From Bacteroidetes bacterium 43-16 (GTDB lineage Bacteria; Bacteroidota; Bacteroidia; Chitinophagales; Chitinophagaceae): 64,000 nucleotides of DNA. The stretch is taken from positions 62,001 through 126,000 of the forward strand of contig MKTB01000008.1 in assembly GCA_001897525.1 (NCBI GenBank), in the 5' to 3' direction. A model generated the notes under the pieces. It was not told where the DNA came from. It saw nothing but the letters and a program-made list of their open reading frames with translations, and searched no databases. The position numbers and the translations under genes were made by a program. Positions within the stretch are counted from its first letter, which is position 1; every line of letters begins with the position of its first letter. This document shows positions 8,486-17,362 of this stretch, piece by piece.

Positions 8486-11287
8486 TTATACGATCACATT
8501 GATCATTTTACCCGGTACAAAAATGATCTTTTTATGCGGTTTGCCCTCGAGCCATTTCACAACGATCTCGTTGGCTAAAACCACGGGCTCAATGTCTGCT
8601 TGTACTGCATTCACCGGGAACTCAATATTGGTGCGGTGTTTGCCGTTGATAGCTACAGGGTAGAGCTTGTTGATCTCTTCTATATGGCCGGCAACAAATT
8701 CAGGATAAGCTGTAGCGCTTACAGAACCTTCATGCCCTAACTGGTGCCAGAGTTCTTCTGCGATATGTGGTGCAAAAGGAGCCAGCAGTGTTACCACCTC
8801 GCTCAGGATCGCTTTTTTATGGCATTTCAGGTCTGATAATTCATTGGTCAGGATCATGAATTGGGATACAGAGGTATTGAAAGAAAAACGTTCGATATCA
8901 TCTGTGATCTTCTTGATGGTCTTGTGCAATGCTTTCAGTTCTGCAGCCGTAGGTGCTTCCTCTGTCACGATGCTTTGCTCGGTCTGCTCATCGAAGAACA
9001 AACGCCATAATTTTTTCAGGAAGCGGTGCACCCCTTCAATACCTTTGGTATCCCAGGGTTTGCTCATTTCAATAGGCCCCAGGAACATTTCATACATACG
9101 GAATGTATCTGCACCATATTCTTTTACAATATCATCCGGGTTGACCACATTGTATTTTGATTTGGACATTTTCTCGGTCTCTACACCGCAGAGGTATTTA
9201 CCGTCTTCTAGGATGAACTGTGCATTGGCATATTCAGGTCGCCATTGTTTGAAGCCTTCTGTGTCCAGCTCTGTGCCGTCTACCAGGCTTACATCCACAT
9301 GCAGGGCATTGACCTCGTATTGATTTTTTAATCCTGCAGATACAAATTGGTCCTGCGTACCGGCAATGCGATACACAAACCTTGAGCTGCCCTGGATCAT
9401 GCCCTGGTTCAATAGTTTGGCAAAGGGTTCTTCAAAATTGATATAGCCGAGGTCAAACAAAACTTTGGTCCAGAAACGGGAATACAAGAGATGTCCTACC
9501 GCATGCTCTGTGCCCCCTACATACAGGTCTACCTGTTGCCAGTATTTACAGGCCTCGCCATCTACAAACGCTGCCTCATCATTAGGGCTCATGTAGCGCA
9601 GGAAGTACCAGGATGAACCGGCATAGCCCGGCATCGTATTGGTTTCACGTTTCAGCGTTTCGCCGGATGCATTTTCAATATGGACAAAACTGTCAATGTT
9701 TGCCAAAGGTCCTTGCCCTTCAGGCCCAGGTTTGTAGCTGTCTACATGAGGCAATACCACTGGTAATTGCTGATCTTCCGCTTTCAGGTTTACCTCAGAT
9801 TCTTCAATGGTATAAGGAACGCCATTTTTATAAACAATCGGGAAAGGCTCGCCCCAGTAGCGTTGACGGCTGAAACCGGCATCGCGCAGGCGATAGTTTA
9901 CTTTTCTTTCCCCTAAATGTTTGGCAGCAATGGCTTCAAAAATAGCTTTAGTCGCCTCTTTGATGCTTTTGCCGGAAATGAAATCACTGTTCTCAATCGT
10001 ACCTTCTTTGTAGGTATAAGCAGCTTCTCCGGTAAAGCGATCCCCGAAAATATTGGTAATCGCGATATCAAAATGACGTGCAAAGGCAAAATCACGGTCA
10101 TCACCAGAAGGTACCGCCATGATGGCACCTGTGCCATAGCCGGCGAGTACATATTCAGAGATCCATACGGGGATCTCCCTGCCGCTAAAAGGATGGATGG
10201 CATAAGCCCCGGTAAAACAACCGGAGATCTTTTTCTCTGCCATACGCTCTCTCTCGGAGCGGCTTTTTACATATTGGATATATTGCGCTACTTCTGCTTT
10301 TTGGTCTGCAGTAGTTATTTCAGAAATCAGCTCCAACTCTGGTGCCAGCACCATAAAGTCTACCCCGAATACGGTGTCGGGGCGCGTAGTGAATACTTCT
10401 ATATCCTGTTCTTTATCTTTGATGCGGAAGCGAAGACTGGCTCCTTTACTGCGGCCGATCCAGTTGCGCTGCATTTCTTTCATGGCCTCGCTCCACTCTA
10501 AGCTGTCCAGGCCTTCGATCAGGCGATCGGCATAGTCGGTAATGCGCAGGAACCATTGGCTCATTTTCTTTTTTTCTACCGGGTGTCCGCCTCTTTCAGA
10601 TACCCCATTCACGACCTCATCATTGGCCAATACGGTATTCAGGGCTTCACACCACCATACCTCTGCATAGTCCAGGTAGGCCAGGCGATGCTGCATGAGC
10701 CGCTCACGTTTGGTAGCCTCATCAAAGCTATTCCATTCTGCAGCTGTGAAGACAACCTCTTCATCCCGTTTGATGGTAGCATTACCTTCTGTTTCAAACA
10801 GGGAGATCAGGCTAGCGACAGGTTCTGCCTTTCTCAGCCCGGGATTATACCAGCTATGAAAAAGCTGCGTAAAGATCCACTGGGTCCATTTGTAATATTT
10901 CGGGTCAGAGGTCTGTATTTCGCGGCTCCAGTCATAGTTGAAACCTATATTGTCCAGTTGCTCAATATAGCGCTTAATGTTCTTCTCGGTAGTGACGGCA
11001 GGGTGCTGACCTGTTTCCAGGGCATATTGTTCTGCAGGCAGGCCGAATGCATCAAAACCCATAGGGTGTAATACATTAAAGCCTTTCATTTTTTTGAAAC
11101 GGGAAAAGATATCGGTGGCGATGTAGCCTAGTGGGTGTCCTACGTGCAAACCCGCCCCGCTTGGGTAGGGGAACATATCGAGTACATAATATTTAGGTTT
11201 GTCATAGCTGTTGTCTACCTGGTAAACATTGTTTTTTACCCAGTAATCCTTCCACTTTTGTTCTATCTCGTTAAAATTATATTTCAT
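8486..11287 (-). CDS. leuS: Leucyl-tRNA synthetase
   Basis: This class I aminoacyl-tRNA synthetase charges tRNA-Leu with leucine in the cytosol. The start at 11287 gives MKYNFNEIEQKWKDYW, the usual bacterial LeuRS N-terminus. A longer open frame upstream has no family similarity and crosses a promoter-like element, so I excluded it. The HIGH motif is HVGH (residues 48-51) inside PYPSGAGLHVGHPLGY, and KMSKS is exact at 706-710. The editing (CP1) domain lies between them, with family stretches such as TTRPDTVFGV and MAVPSGDDRD. Length (933 residues) fits Bacteroidota LeuRS. The gene is monocistronic, between a terminator on its upstream side and the tandem repeat array at its 3' end. Confidence 0.97.
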   Translation of the reverse strand: MKYNFNEIEQKWKDYWVKNNVYQVDNSYDKPKYYVLDMFPYPSGAGLHVGHPLGYIATDIFSRFKKMKGFNVLHPMGFDAFGLPAEQYALETGQHPAVTTEKNIKRYIEQLDNIGFNYDWSREIQTSDPKYYKWTQWIFTQLFHSWYNPGLRKAEPVASLISLFETEGNATIKRDEEVVFTAAEWNSFDEATKRERLMQHRLAYLDYAEVWWCEALNTVLANDEVVNGVSERGGHPVEKKKMSQWFLRITDYADRLIEGLDSLEWSEAMKEMQRNWIGRSKGASLRFRIKDKEQDIEVFTTRPDTVFGVDFMVLAPELELISEITTADQKAEVAQYIQYVKSRSERERMAEKKISGCFTGAYAIHPFSGREIPVWISEYVLAGYGTGAIMAVPSGDDRDFAFARHFDIAITNIFGDRFTGEAAYTYKEGTIENSDFISGKSIKEATKAIFEAIAAKHLGERKVNYRLRDAGFSRQRYWGEPFPIVYKNGVPYTIEESEVNLKAEDQQLPVVLPHVDSYKPGPEGQGPLANIDSFVHIENASGETLKRETNTMPGYAGSSWYFLRYMSPNDEAAFVDGEACKYWQQVDLYVGGTEHAVGHLLYSRFWTKVLFDLGYINFEEPFAKLLNQGMIQGSSRFVYRIAGTQDQFVSAGLKNQYEVNALHVDVSLVDGTELDTEGFKQWRPEYANAQFILEDGKYLCGVETEKMSKSKYNVVNPDDIVKEYGADTFRMYEMFLGPIEMSKPWDTKGIEGVHRFLKKLWRLFFDEQTEQSIVTEEAPTAAELKALHKTIKKITDDIERFSFNTSVSQFMILTNELSDLKCHKKAILSEVVTLLAPFAPHIAEELWHQLGHEGSVSATAYPEFVAGHIEEINKLYPVAINGKHRTNIEFPVNAVQADIEPVVLANEIVVKWLEGKPHKKIIFVPGKMINVIV

Positions 11288-11352
11288 TATTTGTTCTATT
11301 TGTAAAGTCCGGGTCAGGAAGCGATTCCTGATCTGTTGCAAAAAAATTGCGG

Positions 11353-11360
11353 CAAAGTTA
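11353..11360 (-). promoter_or_regulatory. leuS: Candidate -7 element for leuS
   Basis: Reading on the minus strand, TAACTTTG matches TAnnTTTG and lies 65 bases upstream of the proposed leuS ATG. No clear TTTG lies at the expected -33 spacing. Its position inside the longer open frame supports the shorter leuS start. Confidence 0.4.
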
Positions 11361-11387
11361 CATAATCGGGCGTTTATATTAAATATA

Positions 11388-11423
11388 TAAAAAGAAAACG
11401 ACAGCCATTTGCATAGCTGCCGT
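11388..11423 (-). terminator. Intrinsic terminator of the T9SS protein gene upstream of leuS
   Basis: On the minus strand a 9-bp stem (ACGGCAGCT, 11423-11415, with GGCTGTCGT, 11406-11398, including G-U pairs) is followed by TTTCTTTTT. It lies 32 bases past the stop of the 11456-12763 gene. Confidence 0.65.
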
Positions 11424-11455
11424 CTCAAACATTGGAAAAATGAAAAAAGTTAATC

Positions 11456-12763
11456 TTATTCCTTGATCAGTTTAGTTGCAGTGTTAATGCTGGCACCGTT
11501 CAGACGGATAATGTACATTCCTGTAGCTAAACCATTTAAGTTAATCGGTAATTGCTGGAAACCTGCATTGATATTCTTGGTGAAGGATTGTACCGTTCTG
11601 CCGTTGATATCAGTGATGCTTACTGTGATCGCACCTAAGTTTGCTTTAGCATCTAAAACGATGTTAGCAATATTTCCTGCAGGGTTTGGAGCTACCGTCA
11701 ACATTCCGATGTTGTTGTTGATGTTTTTTACAGAAGTACCGGTATCAACAGGAGCAGCAAATACTTTACGTTTTTTGAACGCAGCCAGTCCCGGATCAGT
11801 AGCAGCGGTTCCGCTGTTATGAGCAGTGAATACAATCTGCCATACATCGCCGTTGTTTACTTTGATGAAATAAGTCAGAGAATCTTCCACTACAGTACCG
11901 TTTTGGCCTGAAGCTTTCCATGCTCTACCTATAGAAGTGATAGAAGTATCGTAAGTATAAGTAGTGTAATCCAGGTTGTCAAATTCTGTGTCAACTGTAT
12001 CAACTTTAGCTACTTCAACGCCATCGTTGTTTAAGATACCAAATACTTTGTATTGTGTATTCTGGAATACTACAGCAGCATCATTGTAATTAGTAAACAG
12101 GAAATCCCAATCTGCGCTTAATGGCTCTCTTTCCAGTGTAGCACCGGTAAGGATGTTCATATAAGTGAAATTGCGGCCTGCGCTTGCACTTGCATTGATG
12201 GTGTATGTTTGTGCATTGGTACCATCAATTTTTGCCGTTTTGATCACGTAAACAGGAGAAGCTCCTGCAGGAGTAGTTTGTTTTTCTTTAATGAACGCTT
12301 GTAAGGTATCTGTACCGGTGATCAGTCCGAAAATCTTAGTGCCTACCAGCCAGTGTGTACCTCCGTCATAAGTAGCCCATCCGTATGGAGCAGTACCTTG
12401 ATTGAATGCACCTTTAGACCAATTGATATTGGAATTGTATAAAGACATCGGGTGAGCTGTAATGGCAGTAGATAAAGCAGTAGTCAGGTTATCTCCGTAA
12501 TCAGCAGTATCAGAAGCTAATTCAAATATTCTCACACTTTTATCTGCACTGTTCGTAATGATTGCTTCACTAAAACGGCTTGCAGATAAACCCAGGTGCC
12601 AATTGTCAGCAGCAGCAGTTCCAGCAGTTCCATTTTCCAGGCTGTAGTAAACGTTGGTCATATAACCAGTTCCTGTAATTACGGTGTCATGTTCCCAGGT
12701 TTGTGCATTTGCAGCACCAGAGATCGCTAAAGCAGCTAAAGCTAATGTAAACTTATTTTTCAT
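11456..12763 (-). CDS. T9SS-exported protein with type A C-terminal sorting domain
   Basis: The 435-residue product starts with a clear signal peptide (MKNKFTLALAALAISGAANA, cleavage before Q). It ends in a type A T9SS sorting domain of about 75 residues: VAPNPAGNIANIVLD, then a DINGRTVQSF turn and GLATGMYIIRLNG. It should therefore cross the outer membrane by the gliding/Por (type IX) system and be surface-bound or released. The roughly 335-residue central part is rich in Thr, Asn and Asp and beta-like. It resembles surface proteins of the HmuY type in general pattern, but I cannot assign it firmly. The start at 12763 was chosen because the signal peptide begins there; the longer frame adds 35 residues without a signal. 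Terminators bound it on both sides. Confidence 0.8.
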   Translation of the reverse strand: MKNKFTLALAALAISGAANAQTWEHDTVITGTGYMTNVYYSLENGTAGTAAADNWHLGLSASRFSEAIITNSADKSVRIFELASDTADYGDNLTTALSTAITAHPMSLYNSNINWSKGAFNQGTAPYGWATYDGGTHWLVGTKIFGLITGTDTLQAFIKEKQTTPAGASPVYVIKTAKIDGTNAQTYTINASASAGRNFTYMNILTGATLEREPLSADWDFLFTNYNDAAVVFQNTQYKVFGILNNDGVEVAKVDTVDTEFDNLDYTTYTYDTSITSIGRAWKASGQNGTVVEDSLTYFIKVNNGDVWQIVFTAHNSGTAATDPGLAAFKKRKVFAAPVDTGTSVKNINNNIGMLTVAPNPAGNIANIVLDAKANLGAITVSITDINGRTVQSFTKNINAGFQQLPINLNGLATGMYIIRLNGASINTATKLIKE

Positions 12764-12882
12764 CTTTATGAATTTAATTTGAACGCAAAAATATACCGAA
12801 GCTGGCAAACGAGCGGTATCCTGTGTGATATTTGACCGAAATATGACAAGTTCCTGACCTTGTGTCAAATCTGTGTCAAAGC

Positions 12883-12915
12883 AAAACAGGAACGGGCCTC
12901 GCCCGTTCCTGTTTT
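12883..12915 (-). terminator. Intrinsic terminator after the riboswitch-controlled gene
   Basis: A perfect 15-bp stem (12883-12897 with 12901-12915; arm AAAACAGGAACGGGC) with a 3-nt loop lies just beyond the stop of the 12921-14684 gene and its stem ends in TTTT on the minus strand. Confidence 0.8.
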
Positions 12916-12920
12916 TATGA

Positions 12921-14684
12921 TTAATGTTTAATGATTATTTTTTGATAGTATCGCTCTGCTGCACTATTGGTCAGTTCCAGCATATAAATACCTTCACTTA
13001 GTCTTCCTGTCTCAAGACTAATAGCCTGAGCATGGATAGATTGACTCCATACTTTTTGCCCCAGTAAATTGTAAATAACCAGGGTAGCTTGTGTTTTACT
13101 TTCAAAGGCTATATGAATCAGCTGATCTGCCGGGTTAGGATATACCTTAGCCTGCAATGCTTGCGGCTTAAGGATGCCGGTCTGCTCGCAGGTAACCGTT
13201 AGCAATTGTTCCTGCGTGCGGCTGTTCCCCAGGCTATCTGTATAGGTCCAGGTGATGGTATAGTTGCCTGCGGTGTTAAAGGTTAAAGAATCCGTTGTGC
13301 CTGTAATGCTGCCTTCACAGTTATCGGTAGCAGTAGGTGGTATTAAAGTGTAAGGGCAGGTACCACTCAAAGGAAATAATAGTGCCATATCCGGTACCGG
13401 AGCGCTGGTATCTGCAATGGTGATGTACTGCACTTGTGTGATAGAGTCTGTGCCGGAAACATACTTCCAGGTCACGGTATGATTGCCCTGGCCGCTGATC
13501 ATCATGCTGTCTGTGGTGCCCACAACAAGCTGCGTACCATAGTTAGCTGTAGGCGCAATAAGATTAATAGCACATTCTGCGAAGAGTGGCGGCAGGCTGG
13601 TGGTGTCCCAGGCAGGAGTGGTGGTTACCGGCCAGGTCCTTAAAAATAATTCATTAGGAATAGCTGCATTCTCAAAGTTCCCGGTATCGATAACACTGGA
13701 ATCTGTACCGTTGACAATGGCATAATAACCAGGCGCTACATAGTTTCCGGCAGAGGCATACGCAAAATCTCCGCTTACAGGATCTACGATAAAAGAGCGG
13801 TCATACATAAGGGATGCGGTCGACCCGGGAAGTATCGAAGTGTGTATCGGCGTAGCAGGCACCACCGGGTTAGCCAGGTCATACATGTAAAACTTATTCG
13901 TGGAGACGAAGTACAATTTATTAGGTCCTACGCGCAAGAGCTTTGCATTGGTAAAGCCAGTAAGTAAAATAGGTGTACCCACGGCATCACCATTATTCAC
14001 CGATATTTTCACCAGGGCATTCGTAGTGCCGCTTTTACCTAACAACCACAGGCAGTTATTGGCCGTGTCTTTTACCATCGTGTTGATCGCGGTAATGCCC
14101 GGGTTTATCGAGCTTACAGCGGTTTGGGTGAGGGTATCGATCTTGACTACTTTATTGCCATAAGCCACATACATGGCATTGTTGTAGCCGATCATGGAAT
14201 GGACCCCGTTGGAGAAATAGCTGTTAGGATCGCTTACATTACCTATGGTCTGGTTGTCGATATCGACATAGCGCATCACAGCGCCCGTTGCCGGGAAAAG
14301 GTAGGCTTTATGCGGGCTTACCATACCACATCTTTGAATACCGGCTCCCAGGCCAGAGCTTACGGTGAATACGGTATCCATAGCCGGGTAGTTGACCACA
14401 GCCAGTTTAAGCGGTTGAGCGCCTTTACCGCAAAGGATGGCTTTGTTGCCGTTGTAATCGAAATCCTGGAGCACATCAATGCCCGTTGTCATATTGTTGG
14501 CCGTGCGGAAGAGCGCTTGCTGTACCGTGCTGCTGCCATTGACCCTGCTGGTTTTATAAATATCCCCGTTAGGTGTTCCGAAGTTACCTTCTGCAACGAG
14601 GGTAAGGCTGTAGTTTTTGGGTACTTGAGCTTGAGCACCAAGAGTGATGCCGCAAATCATTGAAAGTAAAAATAGCTTTCTCAT
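12921..14684 (-). CDS. T9SS-secreted beta-propeller-like (DUF5074/YncE-type) protein under B12 control
   Basis: The 587-residue product has a signal peptide (MRKLFLLSMICGITLGAQA, before Q). Residues about 22-345 show repeated blade-like strand patterns of YncE/DUF5074-type beta-propellers, such as KVVKIDTLT, NALVKISVNNGD and NKFYMYDLAN. An immunoglobulin/HYR-like segment follows at about 370-500, then a type A T9SS sorting domain (VYPNPADQLIHIAF ... GRLSEGIYMLEL). A cobalamin riboswitch sits in its leader, so cellular B12 should repress it. The known Bacteroides B12-capture protein BtuG is a surface beta-propeller lipoprotein. This protein has the same kind of fold and regulation but a T9SS anchor, so a role in surface B12 or corrinoid capture is my inference. 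No btuB receptor gene lies in the window next to it. Confidence 0.75.
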   Translation of the reverse strand: MRKLFLLSMICGITLGAQAQVPKNYSLTLVAEGNFGTPNGDIYKTSRVNGSSTVQQALFRTANNMTTGIDVLQDFDYNGNKAILCGKGAQPLKLAVVNYPAMDTVFTVSSGLGAGIQRCGMVSPHKAYLFPATGAVMRYVDIDNQTIGNVSDPNSYFSNGVHSMIGYNNAMYVAYGNKVVKIDTLTQTAVSSINPGITAINTMVKDTANNCLWLLGKSGTTNALVKISVNNGDAVGTPILLTGFTNAKLLRVGPNKLYFVSTNKFYMYDLANPVVPATPIHTSILPGSTASLMYDRSFIVDPVSGDFAYASAGNYVAPGYYAIVNGTDSSVIDTGNFENAAIPNELFLRTWPVTTTPAWDTTSLPPLFAECAINLIAPTANYGTQLVVGTTDSMMISGQGNHTVTWKYVSGTDSITQVQYITIADTSAPVPDMALLFPLSGTCPYTLIPPTATDNCEGSITGTTDSLTFNTAGNYTITWTYTDSLGNSRTQEQLLTVTCEQTGILKPQALQAKVYPNPADQLIHIAFESKTQATLVIYNLLGQKVWSQSIHAQAISLETGRLSEGIYMLELTNSAAERYYQKIIIKH

Positions 14685-14799
14685 GTTTAATTTATTCAGT
14701 TTGAAATGACGTATTTAAAAGCTACTGGTGTAATGGAAAACTGGAGTGGCCGGCATCATACAGGATGCATCAGGACTTCACCATTGTTTTTTCTCCGAA

Positions 14800-14978
14800 A
14801 ACAAACCGGTAACAGGCATCGGGCAGGTCTCCTGGCTTGACTCTGTTTGACCGGCCTTCCCGGGAATTAAGCCCAGTGGCGGGGTTGATCAAACGATGAA
14901 ATGAGTCTTACAGTTGCGGGAACAGCTTTCGTTTTGCACGAAATTCCCTTTTAATCCTTCACTTGAAGGAACCACAAT
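14800..14978 (-). promoter_or_regulatory. Cobalamin (B12) riboswitch
   Basis: The minus strand reads the conserved cobalamin aptamer in order: the AAAAGGGAA segment (14952-14944), TTCCCGCAACTGTAA (14922-14908), CCACTGGG, GGGAAGGCCGG, and the B12-box GCCAGGAGACCTGCCC (14836-14821). The RNA would begin near 14978, just after a -7-like element, and the aptamer ends about 120 bases before the ATG of the beta-propeller gene. The expression platform (14685-14800) has no obvious intrinsic terminator, so control may act on translation. The exact 5' and 3' limits are approximate. Confidence 0.95.
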
Positions 14979-14984
14979 GCGCGG

Positions 14985-14992
14985 CAAAAGTA
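14985..14992 (-). promoter_or_regulatory. Candidate -7 element driving the riboswitch RNA
   Basis: TACTTTTG on the minus strand matches TAnnTTTG and lies just upstream of the aptamer's 5' edge. The -33 region has CTG rather than TTG. Confidence 0.4.
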
Positions 14993-15102
14993 AGGATTAA
15001 TGTCCATATGGCAGGTGTAAATTAATTTATCTTAAGCCCGGGTGTTGTGTATGATTTTTTAATATTTTAGTACTTTTTATATCAGGAAATAATAGTGAAT
15101 AA

Positions 15103-15666
15103 ATGATCGTGGAGACAATACCCCCTATAAAGTCTAAGCCGCCTTACCTGCTGGGACTTCTTTGCTTAATACCTCTCTTAGGTGCCTTTGTAGGCCTGGG
15201 ACTTTTGTTGTATGGTATCATCAAGTATAAAGATAAATGGCTCTCCATAATCGGTGCAGCGGGTATCCTATGGACCATGTTTGTTTATGGAGCACTTTTT
15301 TATATAGGGACAAACAGTTCTTTGTTTAAGAAAGGGTTTGAAGATATTTCTAAAATGCAACTAAACAGTTTAGTGAAAAATGTTGAGTTCTATAAATTGT
15401 TGCATGGACAATACCCGGATAGCCTGTCCCAGCTTTTGCAAGACGATAAAATGGCATTTATTTATGATGCAAGCCAGGGTATGAACGGGACGGTAAACAG
15501 GTATTATAACTATAAAAAAGAAGGCGATAAATACCAGCTTTTTTCATCCGGTCAGGACGGAGAACCGGGCACCAAAGATGATTTTTATCCGCAATTGCGC
15601 CTTACTGATAGTAGCAAAATTGGTTTGATCATGCCTGAAAAAGATAGTCAACAGATCATCCATTAA
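15103..15666 (+). CDS. Membrane protein with GspG-like C-terminal domain
   Basis: The 187-residue product has two membrane segments (about residues 14-40 and 47-68) and then a soluble C-terminal half. That half resembles the C-terminal domain of major pseudopilin GspG: VEFYKLLHGQYPDSLSQLL followed by YQLFSSGQDGEPGTKDDFYP, the calcium-loop-like ending of that family. A true pseudopilin has one N-terminal helix with a prepilin cleavage site. This protein has a two-helix anchor and no such site, so the domain has been transplanted onto another membrane anchor. Function is unknown. It starts a run of small same-strand genes, ending 12 bases before the next ATG, and may share a transcript with 15679-16694. 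Confidence 0.65.
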   Translation: MIVETIPPIKSKPPYLLGLLCLIPLLGAFVGLGLLLYGIIKYKDKWLSIIGAAGILWTMFVYGALFYIGTNSSLFKKGFEDISKMQLNSLVKNVEFYKLLHGQYPDSLSQLLQDDKMAFIYDASQGMNGTVNRYYNYKKEGDKYQLFSSGQDGEPGTKDDFYPQLRLTDSSKIGLIMPEKDSQQIIH

Positions 15667-15678
15667 GCAAGGAGCAAT

Positions 15679-16179
15679 ATGCAAACGATCGTATTTACTG
15701 CAGTCCTGGACCTCATCGGCATCAATCCATTTGTGGCCCTGCCGGAAGGGGTCTTGCAGCAGTTGTTTACACAATCCGGGAAATCAAAAAGCCCGATACC
15801 GGTGCAGGGTACGGTGAATGGTAAACCTTATCAACAAAGCCTGGTGAAGTTTGCCGGCCAATGGCGGCTTTACATTAACCTCACTATGCTCGACAATTCC
15901 CCGAAAAGAGTAGGGGAGACGATAAAGGTATCCATTGCTTATGATCCCGGTGACAGGTCGATACCGGCTAATCCCGGCTTCCTGGAAGCCTTAGCCGAAA
16001 ACAAGGAAGCTATGCAGGTTTTTGAAACGCTGACCCCTTCTTTACAAAAAGAAATGATCCGCTATATCTCTTTGCTGAAAACAGAGAAGAGTGTAGCGCT
16101 TAATATAAAAAAAGCTATAGATTTTTTGCTCGGTAAAGGGCGGTTTATAGGAAGAGCAGGTATTACAATTAAAAAATAG
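15679..16179 (+). CDS. DUF1905 / YdeI-OmpD-associated family protein
   Basis: The 166-residue protein has the two parts usual for this family. An N-terminal DUF1905-like beta domain spans about residues 1-95, with PEGVLQQLF, GTVNGKPYQQSL and RVGETIKVSIAYDPGDR. A C-terminal helical YdeI/OmpD-associated segment spans about 100-160, with FLEALAENKEAMQVFETLTPSLQKEMIRYI and the following KAIDFLLGKG. Members are small cytosolic proteins without a firmly established biochemical role. It follows the pseudopilin-like gene by 12 bases and precedes the DinB gene by 8 bases, which suggests co-transcription. Confidence 0.8.
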   Translation: MQTIVFTAVLDLIGINPFVALPEGVLQQLFTQSGKSKSPIPVQGTVNGKPYQQSLVKFAGQWRLYINLTMLDNSPKRVGETIKVSIAYDPGDRSIPANPGFLEALAENKEAMQVFETLTPSLQKEMIRYISLLKTEKSVALNIKKAIDFLLGKGRFIGRAGITIKK

Positions 16180-16187
16180 AACAGAAA

Positions 16188-16694
16188 ATGAGCATCTTAA
16201 AACTAATGAATAACACGGCCGCTTATAATAATTGGGTCACACAGCAGTATATTGACTGGCTGTCTCAAAAAACAGAGGAAGCACTGAATACTCCTGTAGC
16301 TTCAAGCTTTCAGACAATCTTGCTTACGCTGGATCATATCTGGACCACGCAGGAATATTGGGTGGATATAATTACGGAAAGTAATGCCTTTGAATTTAAC
16401 CCTGACAGAAGCGGCTTCTCGAAGGAAGCTATCTTTAAGGGCTATGCAGCTTCTTCAGAGCACCTGGCAAATTATGTGGCCGGCTTGTCGGAAGCTGAAC
16501 TGTCTAAAGCGGTAAAGATTGAGCAGGAATATTTTCAATGCAATTATGAAAAGTATGAGTATATCCAGCATATCATCAATCATGGTTTATACCACAGGGG
16601 GCAAATTGTAACTATGGGTAGGGCCCTGGGTGTCACCGATGCACCCATGACGGACTATAATTTTTATAAGGTGATGACGGAAGCGCAACAGTAA
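16188..16694 (+). CDS. DinB-family four-helix protein
   Basis: The 168-residue product fits the DinB/YfiT-like superfamily, four-helix bundles that usually bind a divalent metal through three histidines. The expected ligands are visible: H50 in LLTLDHIW, and H132 and H136 in HIINHGLYHRGQI. The N-terminal NNTAAYNNWV resembles the family start. Members include thiol-dependent transferases and damage-inducible proteins of unknown substrate, so no reaction is assigned. It is the last gene of the probable 15103-16694 transcript. Confidence 0.8.
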   Translation: MSILKLMNNTAAYNNWVTQQYIDWLSQKTEEALNTPVASSFQTILLTLDHIWTTQEYWVDIITESNAFEFNPDRSGFSKEAIFKGYAASSEHLANYVAGLSEAELSKAVKIEQEYFQCNYEKYEYIQHIINHGLYHRGQIVTMGRALGVTDAPMTDYNFYKVMTEAQQ

Positions 16695-16761
16695 AGGCTT
16701 TTGCTGCCTGCTCCTAAGATTAGTTTAGTTGATTACGTCTATTAAGGAAACACTTTTGATC

Positions 16762-17361
16762 GTGATACTACTAAAACGAACCTTAGGCTGGATGCTGTTT
16801 CTTTTCCTGGCAGAAACCTGTATCATCGCCTGTAAATGCCCGGAGCCGAACGAATTCAATTATGCTTATGAAAGGTTAACCGTTTTGAGCCTGGATAATT
16901 CAGGTTCTACGGCGGAACTCAGTGGTTCGGATAGTGTCCGTAAGCAAGCGTACGGTATTCGGGTTAATATTGAACGGATTTTAGTAGCCGTTCAACATGA
17001 TTGGCATTTAGGCAATCTCGCTTATGCAACCACTTGGAACTGTCTGGCCCGCGAATATAATCCGGCTAATGCAATTAAAATGATTAAGATCATTACCCTG
17101 AATGATTTTGATGCTTCCCATCCTGCAGGAGCTGAGCTGAGTGACTATTTTAAGAAAGTAGATGCCGGTAAATTTTATGATATAGAAACAATATATAAGC
17201 AAGAATCCCAGGTGTTTAAATCCAATTTTTTAGAACCGCTTGAGGCAGATGTTTTATTGACCAAAGCACCGGAGCACAGCGGATTATATACTTTTGTAGT
17301 AGAAACTGACTTATCGGACGGAACAATATTAAAGGACACTACATCTGTACAACTCTACTGA
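16762..17361 (+). CDS. Putative lipoprotein of unknown function
   Basis: I do not recognise a family with certainty. From the GTG at 16762 the product (199 residues) begins MILLKRTLGWMLFLFLAETC and reaches a lipobox-like IIAC at Cys 24, so it is probably a lipoprotein. The ATG at 16792 is an alternative, but it removes the positively charged residues a signal peptide needs. A longer frame begins with TTG at 16729. The mature part is beta-rich with two conserved-looking Cys (CKCPEP near the N-terminus, and TWNCLAREYNP) and a C-terminal strand LYTFVVETDLSDGTIL, reminiscent of periplasmic immunoglobulin-like folds. The next gene starts 1 base after its stop, so the two are translationally coupled and probably act together. 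Confidence 0.55.
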   Translation: MILLKRTLGWMLFLFLAETCIIACKCPEPNEFNYAYERLTVLSLDNSGSTAELSGSDSVRKQAYGIRVNIERILVAVQHDWHLGNLAYATTWNCLAREYNPANAIKMIKIITLNDFDASHPAGAELSDYFKKVDAGKFYDIETIYKQESQVFKSNFLEPLEADVLLTKAPEHSGLYTFVVETDLSDGTILKDTTSVQLY

Positions 17362-17362
17362 T

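Noticed and set aside
9917-10501. Plus-strand open frame (194 codons) opposite leuS
   Set aside because: Antisense shadow of the LeuRS editing domain.
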